A DNA stretch of 64,000 bases from an uncultured Lachnospiraceae bacterium (GCA_902779305.1 CACZBD010000007.1:24760-88759); one strand, 5' to 3'; counted from the stretch's first letter, positions 32,577 to 43,123 are shown. Notes: generated by a model from the sequence alone, not told the origin. Made by a program: numbers and translations.

Positions 32577-33500
32577 ATGAGACATCTGATGAGTCCGCTG
32601 GATCTGTCTGTGGAGGAACTGGACCGGTTGCTGGATCTTGCGGGAGATATTGAAAAGAATCCCGAAAAATATGCCCATCGCTGCGACGGAAAGATCCTGG
32701 CGACCTGTTTCTATGAGCCGAGCACCAGGACACGCTTAAGTTTTGAATCCGCGATGATGCGCCTTGGCGGAAAGGTACTGGGGTTTGCAACGGCGGATTC
32801 TTCGTCCGCCACAAAAGGGGAGAGCGTTTCCGATACGATCCGGATGGTTTCCTGTTACGCGGATATCTGCGCGATGCGTCATCCCAAGGAAGGCGCGCCG
32901 ATGGTCGCTTCCACAAAAGCGCGGATCCCTGTGATCAATGCAGGGGACGGCGGGCACCAGCATCCCACACAGACCCTGACGGATCTTCTGACGATCCGCT
33001 CCCTAAAAGGAAGGCTGGATCATCTGACCATCGGGCTTTGCGGCGACTTAAAATTCGGACGTACGGTCCATTCCCTGATCAATGCGCTGATCCGCTATCC
33101 CGGCATTTCCTTTATTTTCATTTCTCCGGAGGAACTCAGGATCCCCGATTATATCCGTGAGGATGTGCTGGACGCAAACGGCATTCCGTACAAGGAAGTG
33201 ATCCGTTTAGAGGAAGTGATGCCGCGTCTGGATCTTCTGTACATGACAAGAGTGCAGAGAGAACGCTTCTTTAACGAAGAGGACTATGTCCGTCTGAAAG
33301 ATTTTTATATCCTGAACAAAGAGAAGATGAGCTATGCGAGAGAGGACATGCTGGTCCTGCATCCCCTGCCGAGGGTCAACGAGATCTCGGTCGAAGTGGA
33401 TGACGATCCGCGGGCGGTCTATTTTGAACAGGTACAATACGGCGTCTATGTCAGGATGGCCTTGATACTGACTTTGCTGGGACTGGAAGAGGAGGCATAA
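32577..33500 (+). CDS. pyrB: Aspartate carbamoyltransferase, catalytic chain
   Basis: A 307-residue enzyme joining carbamoyl phosphate and aspartate in pyrimidine synthesis. The start at 32577 matches the usual N-terminus [10 protein letters not shown]; an upstream TTG would add ten non-conserved residues. The carbamoyl-phosphate signature FYEPSTRTR is at about 45-53. HPTQTLTD (about 126) and HPLPRV (about 262) complete the active site. Its regulatory chain gene pyrI follows two bases later, so this is the E. coli-like class B enzyme, which is under nucleotide control, rather than the PyrR-controlled form of Bacillus. No PyrR binding loop or attenuator is seen in the short leader after the kinase gene. 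Confidence 0.95.
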   Translation: MRHLMSPLDLSVEELDRLLDLAGDIEKNPEKYAHRCDGKILATCFYEPSTRTRLSFESAMMRLGGKVLGFATADSSSATKGESVSDTIRMVSCYADICAMRHPKEGAPMVASTKARIPVINAGDGGHQHPTQTLTDLLTIRSLKGRLDHLTIGLCGDLKFGRTVHSLINALIRYPGISFIFISPEELRIPDYIREDVLDANGIPYKEVIRLEEVMPRLDLLYMTRVQRERFFNEEDYVRLKDFYILNKEKMSYAREDMLVLHPLPRVNEISVEVDDDPRAVYFEQVQYGVYVRMALILTLLGLEEEA

Positions 33501-33502
33501 AC

Positions 33503-33937
33503 ATGCTGAATGTAGGAAAAATCGAAGAAGGATTCGTACTGGACCATATCCATGCGGGCAAGAGCCTGTCGATCTATCATGATCTGAAGCTGGACCAGCT
33601 GGATTGTACGGTCGCGATCATCAAAAATGCGCGCAGCAACAAAATGGGCAAGAAAGATATCCTGAAAGTCGAATGCGACATCGATATGCTGGATCTGGAT
33701 ATCTTGGGATTCATCGATCATAACATCACGGTCAACGTGATCAAGGACGGTGAGATCGTGGAGAAGAAGGAATTAAGCCTTCCGCTCGAGATCCGCAATG
33801 TCATCAAATGCAAAAATCCGCGCTGCATCACATCGATCGAACAGGAACTGACACATATCTTTGTGCTGACCGATCCGGAAAAAGAAGTCTACAGGTGCAA
33901 ATACTGCGAAGAGCAGTATGCCTCACACCACCTGTGA
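33503..33937 (+). CDS. pyrI: Aspartate carbamoyltransferase, regulatory chain
   Basis: A 144-residue regulatory chain that binds CTP and ATP in its N-terminal domain and a structural zinc in its C-terminal domain. The zinc ligands are visible as C-KNPR-C (about 109-114) and C-KY-C (about 132-135). The N-terminal nucleotide domain shows VLDHIHAGKS, the usual start. With PyrB it forms the allosteric holoenzyme. The gene follows pyrB by two bases and closes the operon; the next gene is on the opposite strand. A six-base inverted repeat (33922-33938) near the stop is too weak to call a terminator. Confidence 0.95.
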   Translation: MLNVGKIEEGFVLDHIHAGKSLSIYHDLKLDQLDCTVAIIKNARSNKMGKKDILKVECDIDMLDLDILGFIDHNITVNVIKDGEIVEKKELSLPLEIRNVIKCKNPRCITSIEQELTHIFVLTDPEKEVYRCKYCEEQYASHHL

Positions 33938-33965
33938 GCCCTGCCGCTTGCTTTTTCTAAAACGG

Positions 33966-34976
33966 TCACTGGGAAACGGTCACATCAAACCGTTCCACAC
34001 CGCCGCCCGAAAGCGGAACGCGGTAGCAGAGATCTTCGCCGAAGGCGGTAAAGTAAATATAATTCGAAGTCATGGAGATGCCGGTGTAGTTTCCGGAAGC
34101 GATCGTTTCGGTTCCGGAGCCATCGGCATTCATTCTTACAAGGGCGGCATCATCCTTACCGTTCTTCTGGTAGACGATCACATTGTTAAGCACGTTAAAC
34201 GCATCCACCCTGCAGTCTGTCAGCTTGGTCACATACCTTTCATTCAGGCCGTACCGGTAAAGCTTATAGTCATCACTGACATTCATGTAATAGATAAAAC
34301 CGTTGTCATAGACAAGGTTATAAACTTTCATGTCTGAGATGATGATATCCGCCGTTTCCGTTTCAGGCTTGAAGCAGCTTAAGTAAAAGTTTTCTTCCAT
34401 GTTGGGAAAATAGATATTGCCGTCGATCACGCAGGCCGGATTGATATCCGCCTCGCTGATGGGATGTCTGTCCCCGCCCTGAATGGAGACCTTGTAAAGC
34501 TTGATGCCGGTCGCGGTATCATAATGCTCGTAAAACAGATCCGATCCGCACAGGGAGAGGATCTTGGCAGGCGTTCTGTCCAGACAGTCCGGTGTGTTTT
34601 TCGATCCTTTTTTCATGCGGTAGATCCCCATGGTCCTGACCAAAGAACCGAACGCGCCGTTTTCTTTGTTGGCTTCCTGATAAAAATAGAGGTATTTTCC
34701 GGCGGAATTGATATAGGAAACGGGTGCTTTCAGCAGGCATTTCAGATCCGAACCGTTTTCGTTCATGGAATACAGGTATCCGTTGTCGTTTACGTTGCTG
34801 AAATAGACGATACCGTCATCTTCACAGAACAGACCGCCGTTTAGAAGATTGCCTGATGTATTTCCTGTGGTATAGGGGTCGTTTTCGGGTACGTAGGAAG
34901 TGATCTTTAACAGGACGACCACGGCAATGATCAGGACAACGATGATGGAAAAAACGATGGCAAGACGTTTCTGCAT
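33966..34976 (-). CDS. Membrane-anchored DUF5050 beta-propeller-like protein
   Basis: A 336-residue protein. Residues 5-27 are one hydrophobic segment, probably an uncleaved N-terminal anchor since no lipobox is present. Residues 45-330 contain repeated blocks of the kind (I/L)YF(S/T)N-x3-(N/D)-x2-(L/Y)-Y-x(M/V) with intervening GS turns, characteristic of DUF5050 and TolB/YncE-like propellers. The repeats lie about 45 residues apart, which suggests six blades. AAGGAGG lies before the ATG on the minus strand. It is convergent with pyrI and divergent from the chorismate mutase gene, so it is an independent unit. Extracellular or cell-surface role, unknown ligand. Confidence 0.75.
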   Translation of the reverse strand: MQKRLAIVFSIIVVLIIAVVVLLKITSYVPENDPYTTGNTSGNLLNGGLFCEDDGIVYFSNVNDNGYLYSMNENGSDLKCLLKAPVSYINSAGKYLYFYQEANKENGAFGSLVRTMGIYRMKKGSKNTPDCLDRTPAKILSLCGSDLFYEHYDTATGIKLYKVSIQGGDRHPISEADINPACVIDGNIYFPNMEENFYLSCFKPETETADIIISDMKVYNLVYDNGFIYYMNVSDDYKLYRYGLNERYVTKLTDCRVDAFNVLNNVIVYQKNGKDDAALVRMNADGSGTETIASGNYTGISMTSNYIYFTAFGEDLCYRVPLSGGGVERFDVTVSQ

Positions 34977-35083
34977 AATGATCCTCCTTTAAATGTTCAT
35001 TTCTCTTATGTTTATTATATCAGATTCTCGCAAAAAGTGATATATTGTAAGTAACTGCAGTTATCCGGAAGGGGGATAAAAAC

Positions 35084-35347
35084 ATGGATTTGCAGGAATG
35101 CAGAGAGAAACTGGATGTGATCGATAAAAAGATCGTGGAACTGTTTGAAGAACGCATGGCCGTCAGTGAGGAGGTCGCCCGTTATAAGGAAGAACACGGT
35201 CTTCCGGTTTTGGATGAGAGCAGGGAAAAGCAGAAACTTGCGTCCGTTCGTTCCCTGGTAAAAGAGGAGAACAACAAAGAGGCCGCTGCGCAGTTGTTTG
35301 AAAAGATCATGGAGCTGAGCAGGGCGAGACAGGAGCAGATCATATGA
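35084..35347 (+). CDS. Chorismate mutase (AroQ type)
   Basis: An 87-residue all-helical protein that rearranges chorismate to prephenate for Phe and Tyr. The long first helix has IDKKIVELFEERM, the second ARYKEEHGLPVLDESRE with catalytic Arg/Lys positions, and the last QLFEKIMELSRARQ. Free-standing AroQ monomers are normally 85-95 residues. GAAGGGGGAT precedes the ATG. The last four bases overlap the DUF815 ATPase gene (ATGA), which is unusual company for an aromatic-amino-acid enzyme. It is the first gene of the run ending with maf. Confidence 0.85.
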   Translation: MDLQECREKLDVIDKKIVELFEERMAVSEEVARYKEEHGLPVLDESREKQKLASVRSLVKEENNKEAAAQLFEKIMELSRARQEQII

Positions 35348-36666
35348 GAGTTGATGAACTGGTCTTATACAGACACTTTAAGCACGAAGAGATCTTAAAG
35401 AACATGGTTGCCTTAACGGAAGGCAAGAAGAAGGACAGCGGGATCATCCTCTACTATGATGTGCTGCACGGACTTGTGGAACTGGCAGGCTCCCACGGAT
35501 ATCAGGGGAATCTCTGGCATACCTATCTGACCTATCTGCTTGCCAATAACGAAAACGCGTATTCGATGGCCTGTGAGATCAGAGGGAGCGTGTCGGGCTC
35601 GATCAATCAGGTGGCGCTCCATGATTTTGAGATCTTCAAAGAATTGTTTGACTATGATATCACGACGCTGGATGAGGATTACGGGGAAAAGGGCATGGCC
35701 CTGATATCAGATTATGTAAACGAGGACAGCGAAAACAGACTTTTCAACAAACGGATCAGAGACCGGATCTGCAGTCTGGCAAAGCAGCTGAAAGACGCAA
35801 AAAACGCGGAAGAATTCGGCCAAATGGTCACGAAGTTCTATCAGGAATACGGCGTCGGAAAGTTTGGTTTACATAAAGCATTTCGTGTGGAACATCTGTC
35901 TCATGAAGAAGTGGAAATTGAGGACGGCAACAACGCGATGACGGGCAGAAACGTTTACATCCGCCCGATCACCAACATCCCCCATGTGTATCTTGATGAC
36001 TTAGTGGGATATGAGGATGCCAAGAAAAAACTGATCGAGAATACCGAAGCATTTGTGAACGGAAGGAAAGCCAACAACTGCCTGCTTTACGGAGATGCCG
36101 GGACCGGCAAGTCCTCGTCCGTCAAGGGGATCCTGAATGCTTATTACGATAAGGGCCTTCGGATCATTGAGATGTACAAGCATCAGTTTAAAGACCTGAA
36201 CGAGGTGATCACGCAGATCAAGAACCGGCACTATAAGTTCATCATCTATCTGGATGACCTTTCCTTTGAAGATTTTGAAGTGGAATACAAATATCTGAAG
36301 GCCGTGATCGAGGGCGGACTGGAAAAAAAGCCGGACAATGTGCTGATCTATGCGACCAGTAACAGACGCCATATCGTCAGGGAGAAATTCTCGGATAAGG
36401 AAGACCGGGAGGACGACCTGCACAGAAACGATACGGTGCAGGAGAAACTGTCCCTGGTTTCAAGGTTCGGTGTCACGATCTTCTTCCGGTCCCCCGGTAA
36501 GACGGAGTATGAAAAGATCGTTACGGAGCTTGCGAAACGGAACGGGATCACGATGCCGGAGGAGGAACTGCTGCTTCGCGCCAACCAGTGGGAAATGTAT
36601 CACGGCGGCAGATCCGGCAGAACGGCAACACAGTTTATCGATTATCTGTGCGGCGTGGAAGTCTGA
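35344..36666 (+). CDS. DUF815 AAA+ ATPase
   Basis: A 440-residue P-loop protein. Residues 1-200 are helical and unassigned. The ATPase module starts with an ITNIPHVYLDDLVGYE lead-in (about 205-223). It has Walker A GDAGTGKSS (about 250), Walker B FIIYLDDLSFED (about 300) and a sensor-1 ATSNRRHI (about 340). The family is defined by this layout and its function is not established. It overlaps the chorismate mutase gene by four bases and precedes ppx by 15 bases. The block chorismate mutase, DUF815, ppx, ppk1, maf reads in one direction with no terminators. Confidence 0.85.
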   Translation: MRVDELVLYRHFKHEEILKNMVALTEGKKKDSGIILYYDVLHGLVELAGSHGYQGNLWHTYLTYLLANNENAYSMACEIRGSVSGSINQVALHDFEIFKELFDYDITTLDEDYGEKGMALISDYVNEDSENRLFNKRIRDRICSLAKQLKDAKNAEEFGQMVTKFYQEYGVGKFGLHKAFRVEHLSHEEVEIEDGNNAMTGRNVYIRPITNIPHVYLDDLVGYEDAKKKLIENTEAFVNGRKANNCLLYGDAGTGKSSSVKGILNAYYDKGLRIIEMYKHQFKDLNEVITQIKNRHYKFIIYLDDLSFEDFEVEYKYLKAVIEGGLEKKPDNVLIYATSNRRHIVREKFSDKEDREDDLHRNDTVQEKLSLVSRFGVTIFFRSPGKTEYEKIVTELAKRNGITMPEEELLLRANQWEMYHGGRSGRTATQFIDYLCGVEV

Positions 36667-36681
36667 AAGAAAGGAAAAATC

Positions 36682-38208
36682 ATGGCGGTAAAGATTTTTG
36701 CGGCAATCGATGTGGGTTCCTATGAACTGGCGATGAAGATCTTTGAATTTTCCGCAAAAGGCGGGATGAAGGAGATCGATCATATCAGATACCGGATCGA
36801 ACTGGGAACGGACACCTATAACACCGGGAAGATCTCTCATGCGAGAGTGGAGGAACTCTGCGACGTTCTGAGTGATTTTGCCAAAGTCATGCAGTCCTAT
36901 CATGCGGATGCCTACAAGGCTTACGGGACGAGCGCGATCCGGGAGACAGTGAATGCGCCGCTCATCCTTGAACAGATCAAATTAAGGACCGGACTGGATG
37001 TCTCTCTACTGAGTAATTCCGAGCAGCGCTTCATGCACTACAAGGCTGTGGCTTCCAAGGGCGAACAGTTTACCCACTGCATCGCCGAGGGCGCTGCGGT
37101 CGTGGATATCGGCGGCGGCAGCATCCAGATCTCGCTGTTTGACAGGGACACCCTGGTCACGACACAGAACATCCGTCTGGGGATCCTGAGGATGCGGGAA
37201 CAGCTCATGGACTTAAAGCCCAAGACCACGCATTATGAGCAGCTGCTCGAAGAACTGGCGGATAACCAGCTGAATGTGTTCAAACGGCTGTATCTGAAAG
37301 ACAAAAAGATCGCCAACATCATCATCGTGGACGATTATATCTCGCACATCATGCAGAAACTCGGCAAGGGGCAGCAGGTGATCACCGCCGACCAGTTCCA
37401 TTCTTTTGTGGAAATGATGCAGAAAAAGGGCGCCGAACGATGTGCCGCGGAACTGGGCATCGCGCAGGAGAGTGCTTCCCTGCTTTTGCCTTCCGCCATT
37501 TTGGTGCGCCGTGTCCTCAAAGCGACCAGGGCCGAAAAGATCTGGGCGCCGGGCGTATCGCTTTCGGACGGGATCGCTTATGAATACGGGGAAGCGGGAA
37601 AATATATCCAGAACCGTCATGATTTTGAAAACGATATCGTTGCCTGCGCCATGAACATGAGCAAGCGCTATCAGGGAGATAAGGACAGGAACCGTCTTCT
37701 CGAAGAGGTCTGCACCAATCTGTTTGACCATACGAAGAAACTTCACGGAATGGGAAGAAGAGAACGTCTTCTCTTAAGGATCGCCGCGCTGCTTAACGAT
37801 TGCGGACGATATGTTTCCTTAGAGGCTGCCGCAGAATGCGGGTACTCGATCATCATGGCGACCGAAATGATCGGGCTGTCCCATACGGAACGGGAGATCG
37901 TTGCCAACATGGTCCGTTTCAATAAGACAACGTTTGACTACGGGACGCGGATGGAAAAAGAAACCTATTTAAAGATCGCAAAACTGACTGCGATCTTCAG
38001 GGTGGCGGACGGGATCTGCAGGAGTTACCGGACCAAGATCAGAGATGTGCGGTTTACGGTCAAGGAGGACGAGCTCCTGATCGTTGCGGATTCGGATGAA
38101 GAGATCACGCTGGAAAAGGGATTTTTTGCGAGAAAAGCGCAGCTGTTTGCGGAAGTATTCGGGATCCGTCCAATCCTGAAACAGAAGAAAAAAGTACACA
38201 CGATCTGA
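36682..38208 (+). CDS. ppx: Ppx/GppA exopolyphosphatase
   Basis: A 508-residue actin-like phosphatase that removes terminal phosphates from polyphosphate or pppGpp. AAIDVGSYELAM near the N-terminus and VDIGGGSIQ (about 140) are the two phosphate loops. A C-terminal HD-like domain (about 315-500) contains RIAALLNDCGRYVS. AAAGGAAAA precedes the ATG. It sits just before ppk1, so one operon holds both the making and the breaking enzyme of polyphosphate. Since a Rel gene lies elsewhere in the window, pppGpp hydrolysis is also possible; sequence does not separate the two. Confidence 0.9.
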   Translation: MAVKIFAAIDVGSYELAMKIFEFSAKGGMKEIDHIRYRIELGTDTYNTGKISHARVEELCDVLSDFAKVMQSYHADAYKAYGTSAIRETVNAPLILEQIKLRTGLDVSLLSNSEQRFMHYKAVASKGEQFTHCIAEGAAVVDIGGGSIQISLFDRDTLVTTQNIRLGILRMREQLMDLKPKTTHYEQLLEELADNQLNVFKRLYLKDKKIANIIIVDDYISHIMQKLGKGQQVITADQFHSFVEMMQKKGAERCAAELGIAQESASLLLPSAILVRRVLKATRAEKIWAPGVSLSDGIAYEYGEAGKYIQNRHDFENDIVACAMNMSKRYQGDKDRNRLLEEVCTNLFDHTKKLHGMGRRERLLLRIAALLNDCGRYVSLEAAAECGYSIIMATEMIGLSHTEREIVANMVRFNKTTFDYGTRMEKETYLKIAKLTAIFRVADGICRSYRTKIRDVRFTVKEDELLIVADSDEEITLEKGFFARKAQLFAEVFGIRPILKQKKKVHTI

Positions 38209-38238
38209 ACATAAAGACAACAGGAGGACCGATAAAGC

Positions 38239-40353
38239 ATGGAAAAGATCAATCTGGGCCGCCATGAATATTATACGAACAGGGAACTGAGCTGGCTTGC
38301 GTTCAACGAGCGCGTGCTCGGCGAGGCGAGAGACAAGAGCATTCCGCTGTTTGAGAGACTCAAGTTCCTTTCGATCACGGCATCGAATCTTGATGAGTTC
38401 TTCATGATCCGCGTGGCGTCTTTAAAGGATATGGTCAATGCCGGATACCAGAAGAAAGATCTGGCCGGGATGACGCCCGAGAAACAGCTGAACGCCATTC
38501 AGGAAAAGACGCATGAACAGGTGAATCTGCAGTATTCGACACTGAACAGATCGCTGTTGCCGCAGCTTTCGTCAAACGGCATCACGTTCATCACGGCGCA
38601 TGAGGATCTGAATGAGACACAGAAGGACTATGTGGACCACTTTTTCATGGAGAATGTATATCCGGTCCTGACACCGATGGCGGTGGATTCCTCCAGACCG
38701 TTTCCGCTTCTTCGGAACAAATCCTTAAACATCGGCGCGCTTTTAAAAAACAAGAAAAAAGATGCGGTGGAATTTGCCGCCGTGCAGGTACCGTCCGGGC
38801 TTGATAGGATCGTGCAGATCCCGGATGATGAGAAGACCGTTCTGATCCTTCTCGAAGAGATCATTGAACGCAATATGCAGAAGCTGTTTCTGAATTATGA
38901 CATCATCTGCGCACATCCGTTCCGGATCATGCGAAATGCCGACCTGACCATCGAAGAGGATGAGGCAGCGGATCTGTTGAAAGAGATCGAGAAACAGATC
39001 AAGAAAAGGCAGTGGGGAGAGGTGATCCGTCTGGAAGTCGAAGAAAATGCGGACAAACGTCTCTTAAAGATCCTGCGCAAGGAACTGGATATCAAAGAAG
39101 AAAGCATCTACAGGATCAGCGGACCGCTCGATCTGACATTCTTAATGAAACTGTACGGGCTGCACGGGTTTGATCATTTGAAAAAGAGCGCGCATCAGCC
39201 TGTGCTGCCGCTGGAATTCCAGACGGAAGGAAGCATCTTTGAAAAGATCAGCGAACATGACATTCTGCTGCATCATCCGTATGAAGACTTTACGCCGGTA
39301 TTGCGTTTTATCAGGGAAGCGTCCCTGGATCCTGACGTGCTTGCGATCAAGCAGACGCTCTACCGTGTCAGCGGAAATTCCCCGATCATTGCCGCGCTGG
39401 CCGAAGCGGCGGAGAACGGAAAACAGGTCTGCGTGCTCGTGGAATTAAAAGCAAGGTTTGATGAAGAGAACAACATCGTCTGGGCAAGGAAACTGGAGCA
39501 AGCCGGCTGTCACGTGATCTATGGTCTGGTGGGATTAAAAACACACTGTAAGATCACGCTTGTCGTCAGAAAAGAGGAAGACGGGATCAAGCGTTATGTG
39601 CATCTCGGGACCGGAAACTATAATGATGCCACGGCAAAACTGTATACCGATATCGGCCTTCTGACCTGCGCGGAACCGATCGGCGAAGATGCGACCGCTG
39701 TTTTCAACATGCTTTCGGGTTATTCGGAGCCCCTGCAGTGGAACAGGCTCGTACTGGCGCCGCTTTGGCTGAAGGACCGTTTCCTGGAACTGATCAAGCG
39801 GGAAGAGGACAATGCTTTAGCCGGTAAGCCTTCCGGGATCATCGCAAAAGTCAATTCCCTGTGTGATAAGGACATCATCGAGGCGCTGTACAAGGCCTCC
39901 ATGGCCGGCGTGAAGATCCGCCTGATCGTCAGAGGAATCTGCTGTCTGAAAGTCGGACTGGAAGGGATCAGCGAAAATATTTCCGTACGTTCCATTGTCG
40001 GTGATTTTCTCGAACACAGCCGGATCTTCTATTTTGAAAACGCGGGCGCAAGCGAGGTGTACTGCGCTTCCGCGGACTGGATGCCGAGAAATCTGGAACG
40101 CAGAGTGGAGATCATGTTCCCGATCGAAGAAGAGAGCCTCAAAGAGCGTGTCATCGGGATCCTGGATGCGCTGTTAAAGGATAACGCAAAAGCGCGGATC
40201 CTGACAGGCGACGGGGAATATGTCAGAGTCGATAAAAGAGGAAAATCCAGACTTTGCGCGCAGGAATACTTCTGCGCGGAAGCAAAAGAAAAGAACAAGG
40301 GAAGAAAAGAACTGAGCAGAAGAGTGTTCATCCCGGAGGAGGCGTCGGAATGA
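38239..40353 (+). CDS. ppk1: Polyphosphate kinase 1
   Basis: A 704-residue PPK1, which builds polyphosphate from ATP. The N domain starts with NRELSWLAFNERVL (about 14). The two phospholipase-D-like halves show LKTHCK (about 435), with the histidine expected to carry phosphate, and SADWMPRNLERRVE (about 615-628). RVASLKDMV (about 57) belongs to the head domain. GGAGG lies about nine bases before the ATG. The end overlaps maf by four bases, giving a tightly coupled ppx-ppk1-maf run. Length and motifs are normal. Confidence 0.95.
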   Translation: MEKINLGRHEYYTNRELSWLAFNERVLGEARDKSIPLFERLKFLSITASNLDEFFMIRVASLKDMVNAGYQKKDLAGMTPEKQLNAIQEKTHEQVNLQYSTLNRSLLPQLSSNGITFITAHEDLNETQKDYVDHFFMENVYPVLTPMAVDSSRPFPLLRNKSLNIGALLKNKKKDAVEFAAVQVPSGLDRIVQIPDDEKTVLILLEEIIERNMQKLFLNYDIICAHPFRIMRNADLTIEEDEAADLLKEIEKQIKKRQWGEVIRLEVEENADKRLLKILRKELDIKEESIYRISGPLDLTFLMKLYGLHGFDHLKKSAHQPVLPLEFQTEGSIFEKISEHDILLHHPYEDFTPVLRFIREASLDPDVLAIKQTLYRVSGNSPIIAALAEAAENGKQVCVLVELKARFDEENNIVWARKLEQAGCHVIYGLVGLKTHCKITLVVRKEEDGIKRYVHLGTGNYNDATAKLYTDIGLLTCAEPIGEDATAVFNMLSGYSEPLQWNRLVLAPLWLKDRFLELIKREEDNALAGKPSGIIAKVNSLCDKDIIEALYKASMAGVKIRLIVRGICCLKVGLEGISENISVRSIVGDFLEHSRIFYFENAGASEVYCASADWMPRNLERRVEIMFPIEEESLKERVIGILDALLKDNAKARILTGDGEYVRVDKRGKSRLCAQEYFCAEAKEKNKGRKELSRRVFIPEEASE

Positions 40354-40916
40354 AGATCGTACTGGCATCCGCATCCCCGCGCAGAAAAGAGATCCTGCAT
40401 ACGGCAGGGATCGGCTTTGAGGTCTGTGTTTCAAATGTGGAAGAAGTGATCACGCAAAGTGAACCGGGACTCGTGGTGGAAGAACTGTCCCGGCAAAAAG
40501 CAGAGGACGTGGCAAAAAAGTATCCGGATGACGCGCTGATCATCGGCGCGGATACGGTAGTGGCCGTGCACGGGAATATCCTTGGAAAACCAAAGGACAG
40601 AGAAGATGCAAAAGCAATGCTTCGGGAACTTTCCGGGGACGTCCATCAGGTCGTGACCGGAGTGACCCTGATCCGGGGTGAAATGAAACACAGTTTTCAT
40701 GTGGTCACGGATGTGACGGTCTGTGAGCTTACGGAAGAAGAAATGGATAGTTATGTCAACTCGGATGAGCCGATGGACAAAGCAGGGGCCTATGCGATCC
40801 AGGGGCTCTTCGGGAAATATATCACTAAGATCGACGGGGAATACAACAATGTGGTCGGATTCCCTGTGGCGGCATTTTATGCGTATTGCCGCGCTCATGG
40901 AATTGATATTATGTAA
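40350..40916 (+). CDS. maf: Maf-like nucleoside triphosphate pyrophosphatase
   Basis: A 188-residue Maf protein, which cleaves unusual or canonical NTPs to NMP and pyrophosphate and can slow septum formation. Start 40350 gives the usual MKIVLASASPRR beginning; it is inside the ppk1 stop (ATGA) with GGAGG 12 bases upstream. A longer frame from 40254 overlaps ppk1 with no conserved residues. The substrate loop has GADTVV (about 68), and GKPKDREDA and YAIQGLFG (about 147) are typical. It closes the polyphosphate operon; the following gap has a new promoter. Confidence 0.93.
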   Translation: MKIVLASASPRRKEILHTAGIGFEVCVSNVEEVITQSEPGLVVEELSRQKAEDVAKKYPDDALIIGADTVVAVHGNILGKPKDREDAKAMLRELSGDVHQVVTGVTLIRGEMKHSFHVVTDVTVCELTEEEMDSYVNSDEPMDKAGAYAIQGLFGKYITKIDGEYNNVVGFPVAAFYAYCRAHGIDIM

Positions 40917-40997
40917 ACAAAATTCGTCAGAATCCATGCGCTAAATTGTCACGTAACAACATGATAAATTCAAAAACAGGCTTTATTTGTCACGTCC

Positions 40998-41026
40998 TTG
41001 CATTATAGTCACTTTTTTGTTATAAT
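40998..41026 (+). promoter_or_regulatory. Promoter of the chemoreceptor gene
   Basis: TTGCAT (40998-41003), 17 bases, TATAAT (41021-41026). TTGTCACG occurs twice upstream (about 40946 and 40988), a spaced direct repeat that may bind a regulator. Confidence 0.6.
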
Positions 41027-41059
41027 TTTAAATCATAGATTTTGTCACAGGAGGAAATT

Positions 41060-43123
41060 ATGGCTAGTCAAGTAACCAAATCCAACAGAAAAAAAACGGG
41101 ACTGAACATGCGGATCACGCTGATCCTCTTTGCGCTGATCCCCTTGGTCGTGTCGACGGTCATCGTCAGTTTTTCGGCGATCGAGAAGAGCAAAACGGAG
41201 ATCGAGACTTATACCCACGATTCATTGGTGCAGGTGATCAGGGGTGTCGGAAGCTCCTTTGACACTTTTGCGGAGAAGAATAAAGAGGTTCTGAAAGCGT
41301 ATTCAACGGCCCCGGTCCTTAAGGAAGCGCTTCTTGATCCGGGCAATACGGAGAAGGCGGAAAGAGCACAGCAATTTACACTGGATTACTTTGCACAGTT
41401 GCAGGGCTGGGAAGGACTTTATCTGGCTGATTGGAATTCTCAGGTACTCACACATCCCAATGCCCCGGTGATCGGCATGGTTCTTCGTGAGGGAGAGAAG
41501 CTTTCCTCTCTTCAGGATGCGATGCTGTCAGCACCTGATGGTGCATATAATACAGGGATCATGACCAGTCCCGCTTCCGGACAGACCATCATGTCCATGT
41601 ATGCGCCGGTTCTGAATGAAGGAGAGCCGATAGGATTTGTAGGCGGTGCATTCTATGTGCAGAATATAGCGGAGCAGATTTCGGATGTGTCAGACCTGGA
41701 TCTGACCAGCGCTTATGTTTATTTCGTTGACGAGCAGGGAACCATGCTCTATCATCCTGACCCGGAGAAGATCGGCAATCCGGTGGAAAATTCCGCGGTT
41801 AAAGGGCTTGTTGCAGAACTTGCGGCAGGCAATATGCCGGAGCCTGACCTGATCGAATATGAGTATAAGGGGACCATCAAATATGCCGGTTATTACATCG
41901 GAGATGGCGGCCATTATATAGCAGTGCTGACTGCCGATGAGGATGACGTGCTCTCCGGCGTTTCCGACATCAGGAGGAACACGATCATTATCTGCTTGAT
42001 CTGTGTGATCGTTATTGCTGCGCTTGCTCTCTTTATTGAGAGATTTATTTCAGGGCCGCTTGTGGAGATTTCCAAATCCCTTGATGAATTAAGCACCGGT
42101 GATGTGACTGCCGATTGCAAAGCCAAATCTCACATTTCTGAGACGATCAGTATCATTCATTCGTTCCATGCTTTGCGTGAAGCATTGGCGACCTCCATGC
42201 AGTCCGTACAAAAGGCTGCGGATAAACTGAAACATTCGATCGTTGACGTTGACGGGAAGACAGGCGACAATGTGGATTCCATTTCCCAGATCAACACCGC
42301 GATCAATGAAGTGGCCGAAACTTCACAGAGTGTTGCACAGAATGCACAGATCATGGCAGAAAAGGCTGCAGACCTCGGTGACAACATCGATCATCTGAAT
42401 GATAATGTCCGGAATCTGCATGATGCATCCCAGACCATCAAGAATGCGAACAATGAGGCGACGGCCTGCATGAAGTCCGTATATGACGGCGCTAATGAAT
42501 CCGTTACGGCCATGAAAGAGATCACGGACAAGATCAATGAGACCAACTCAGCGATTTCCGATATCGGATCTGCGATCCAGGCGATCGAATCCATTGCCGC
42601 ACAGACAAACCTCCTGTCTTTGAATGCTTCGATCGAAGCGGCCAGAGCCGGAGAAGCGGGACGCGGATTTGCAGTCGTTGCGGATGAGATCAGAAGCCTT
42701 GCGGATTCCTCTGCGGAATCGGCTAAGGAGATCAAGCAGATCATTGAAAATGTCATCGCGCTTTCGAACGGAACCGTCGGCATTTCGAACCGCGTCTTTG
42801 ATGTGATCAGCAGAGAACAGTCGGATATCGAACAGGCACAGGAGAAATTCGATGTCCTGTCCGAGTCCGTGGAAGCATCGATCAACGAGATCGAGACCGT
42901 TCGCCAGATGGCCGGAAAACTCGACGGGATCCGCGCGGAACTTACGGATGCCACGACAGACCTCGGTGCCATTTCCGAAGAACTCGGTGCTTCGGCAGAA
43001 GAAGTTGCAGCATCCTGTCATACGGTTACGGATGCCTGCACCGAAACGCAGAACTCGACCGGAGAGATGCGTACGATCAATGACAGCATGAGTGAAGCGA
43101 TTTCCTTCTTCAAACTGTCATAA
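41060..43123 (+). CDS. Methyl-accepting chemotaxis protein
   Basis: A 687-residue chemoreceptor. The start at 41060 has CAGGAGGAAA six to ten bases upstream; an in-frame TTG six codons earlier is rejected. TM1 is at about 18-41, and a dCache-type extracellular sensor covers about 45-300. TM2 is at about 306-328, HAMP at about 330-380. The signalling hairpin holds [20 protein letters not shown] (about 510-530), which contacts CheA and CheW. The extracellular domain should sense a small molecule, but no ligand motif was read. With the FliD-like gene this argues for a motile organism. The terminal part lacks the NWET/F pentapeptide for CheR/CheB binding. Confidence 0.93.
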   Translation: MASQVTKSNRKKTGLNMRITLILFALIPLVVSTVIVSFSAIEKSKTEIETYTHDSLVQVIRGVGSSFDTFAEKNKEVLKAYSTAPVLKEALLDPGNTEKAERAQQFTLDYFAQLQGWEGLYLADWNSQVLTHPNAPVIGMVLREGEKLSSLQDAMLSAPDGAYNTGIMTSPASGQTIMSMYAPVLNEGEPIGFVGGAFYVQNIAEQISDVSDLDLTSAYVYFVDEQGTMLYHPDPEKIGNPVENSAVKGLVAELAAGNMPEPDLIEYEYKGTIKYAGYYIGDGGHYIAVLTADEDDVLSGVSDIRRNTIIICLICVIVIAALALFIERFISGPLVEISKSLDELSTGDVTADCKAKSHISETISIIHSFHALREALATSMQSVQKAADKLKHSIVDVDGKTGDNVDSISQINTAINEVAETSQSVAQNAQIMAEKAADLGDNIDHLNDNVRNLHDASQTIKNANNEATACMKSVYDGANESVTAMKEITDKINETNSAISDIGSAIQAIESIAAQTNLLSLNASIEAARAGEAGRGFAVVADEIRSLADSSAESAKEIKQIIENVIALSNGTVGISNRVFDVISREQSDIEQAQEKFDVLSESVEASINEIETVRQMAGKLDGIRAELTDATTDLGAISEELGASAEEVAASCHTVTDACTETQNSTGEMRTINDSMSEAISFFKLS

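Noticed and set aside
40254..40349. Extended N-terminus of Maf
   Set aside because: The 32 added residues are basic and non-conserved and lie inside ppk1; the MKIVLASASPRR start is the family norm.
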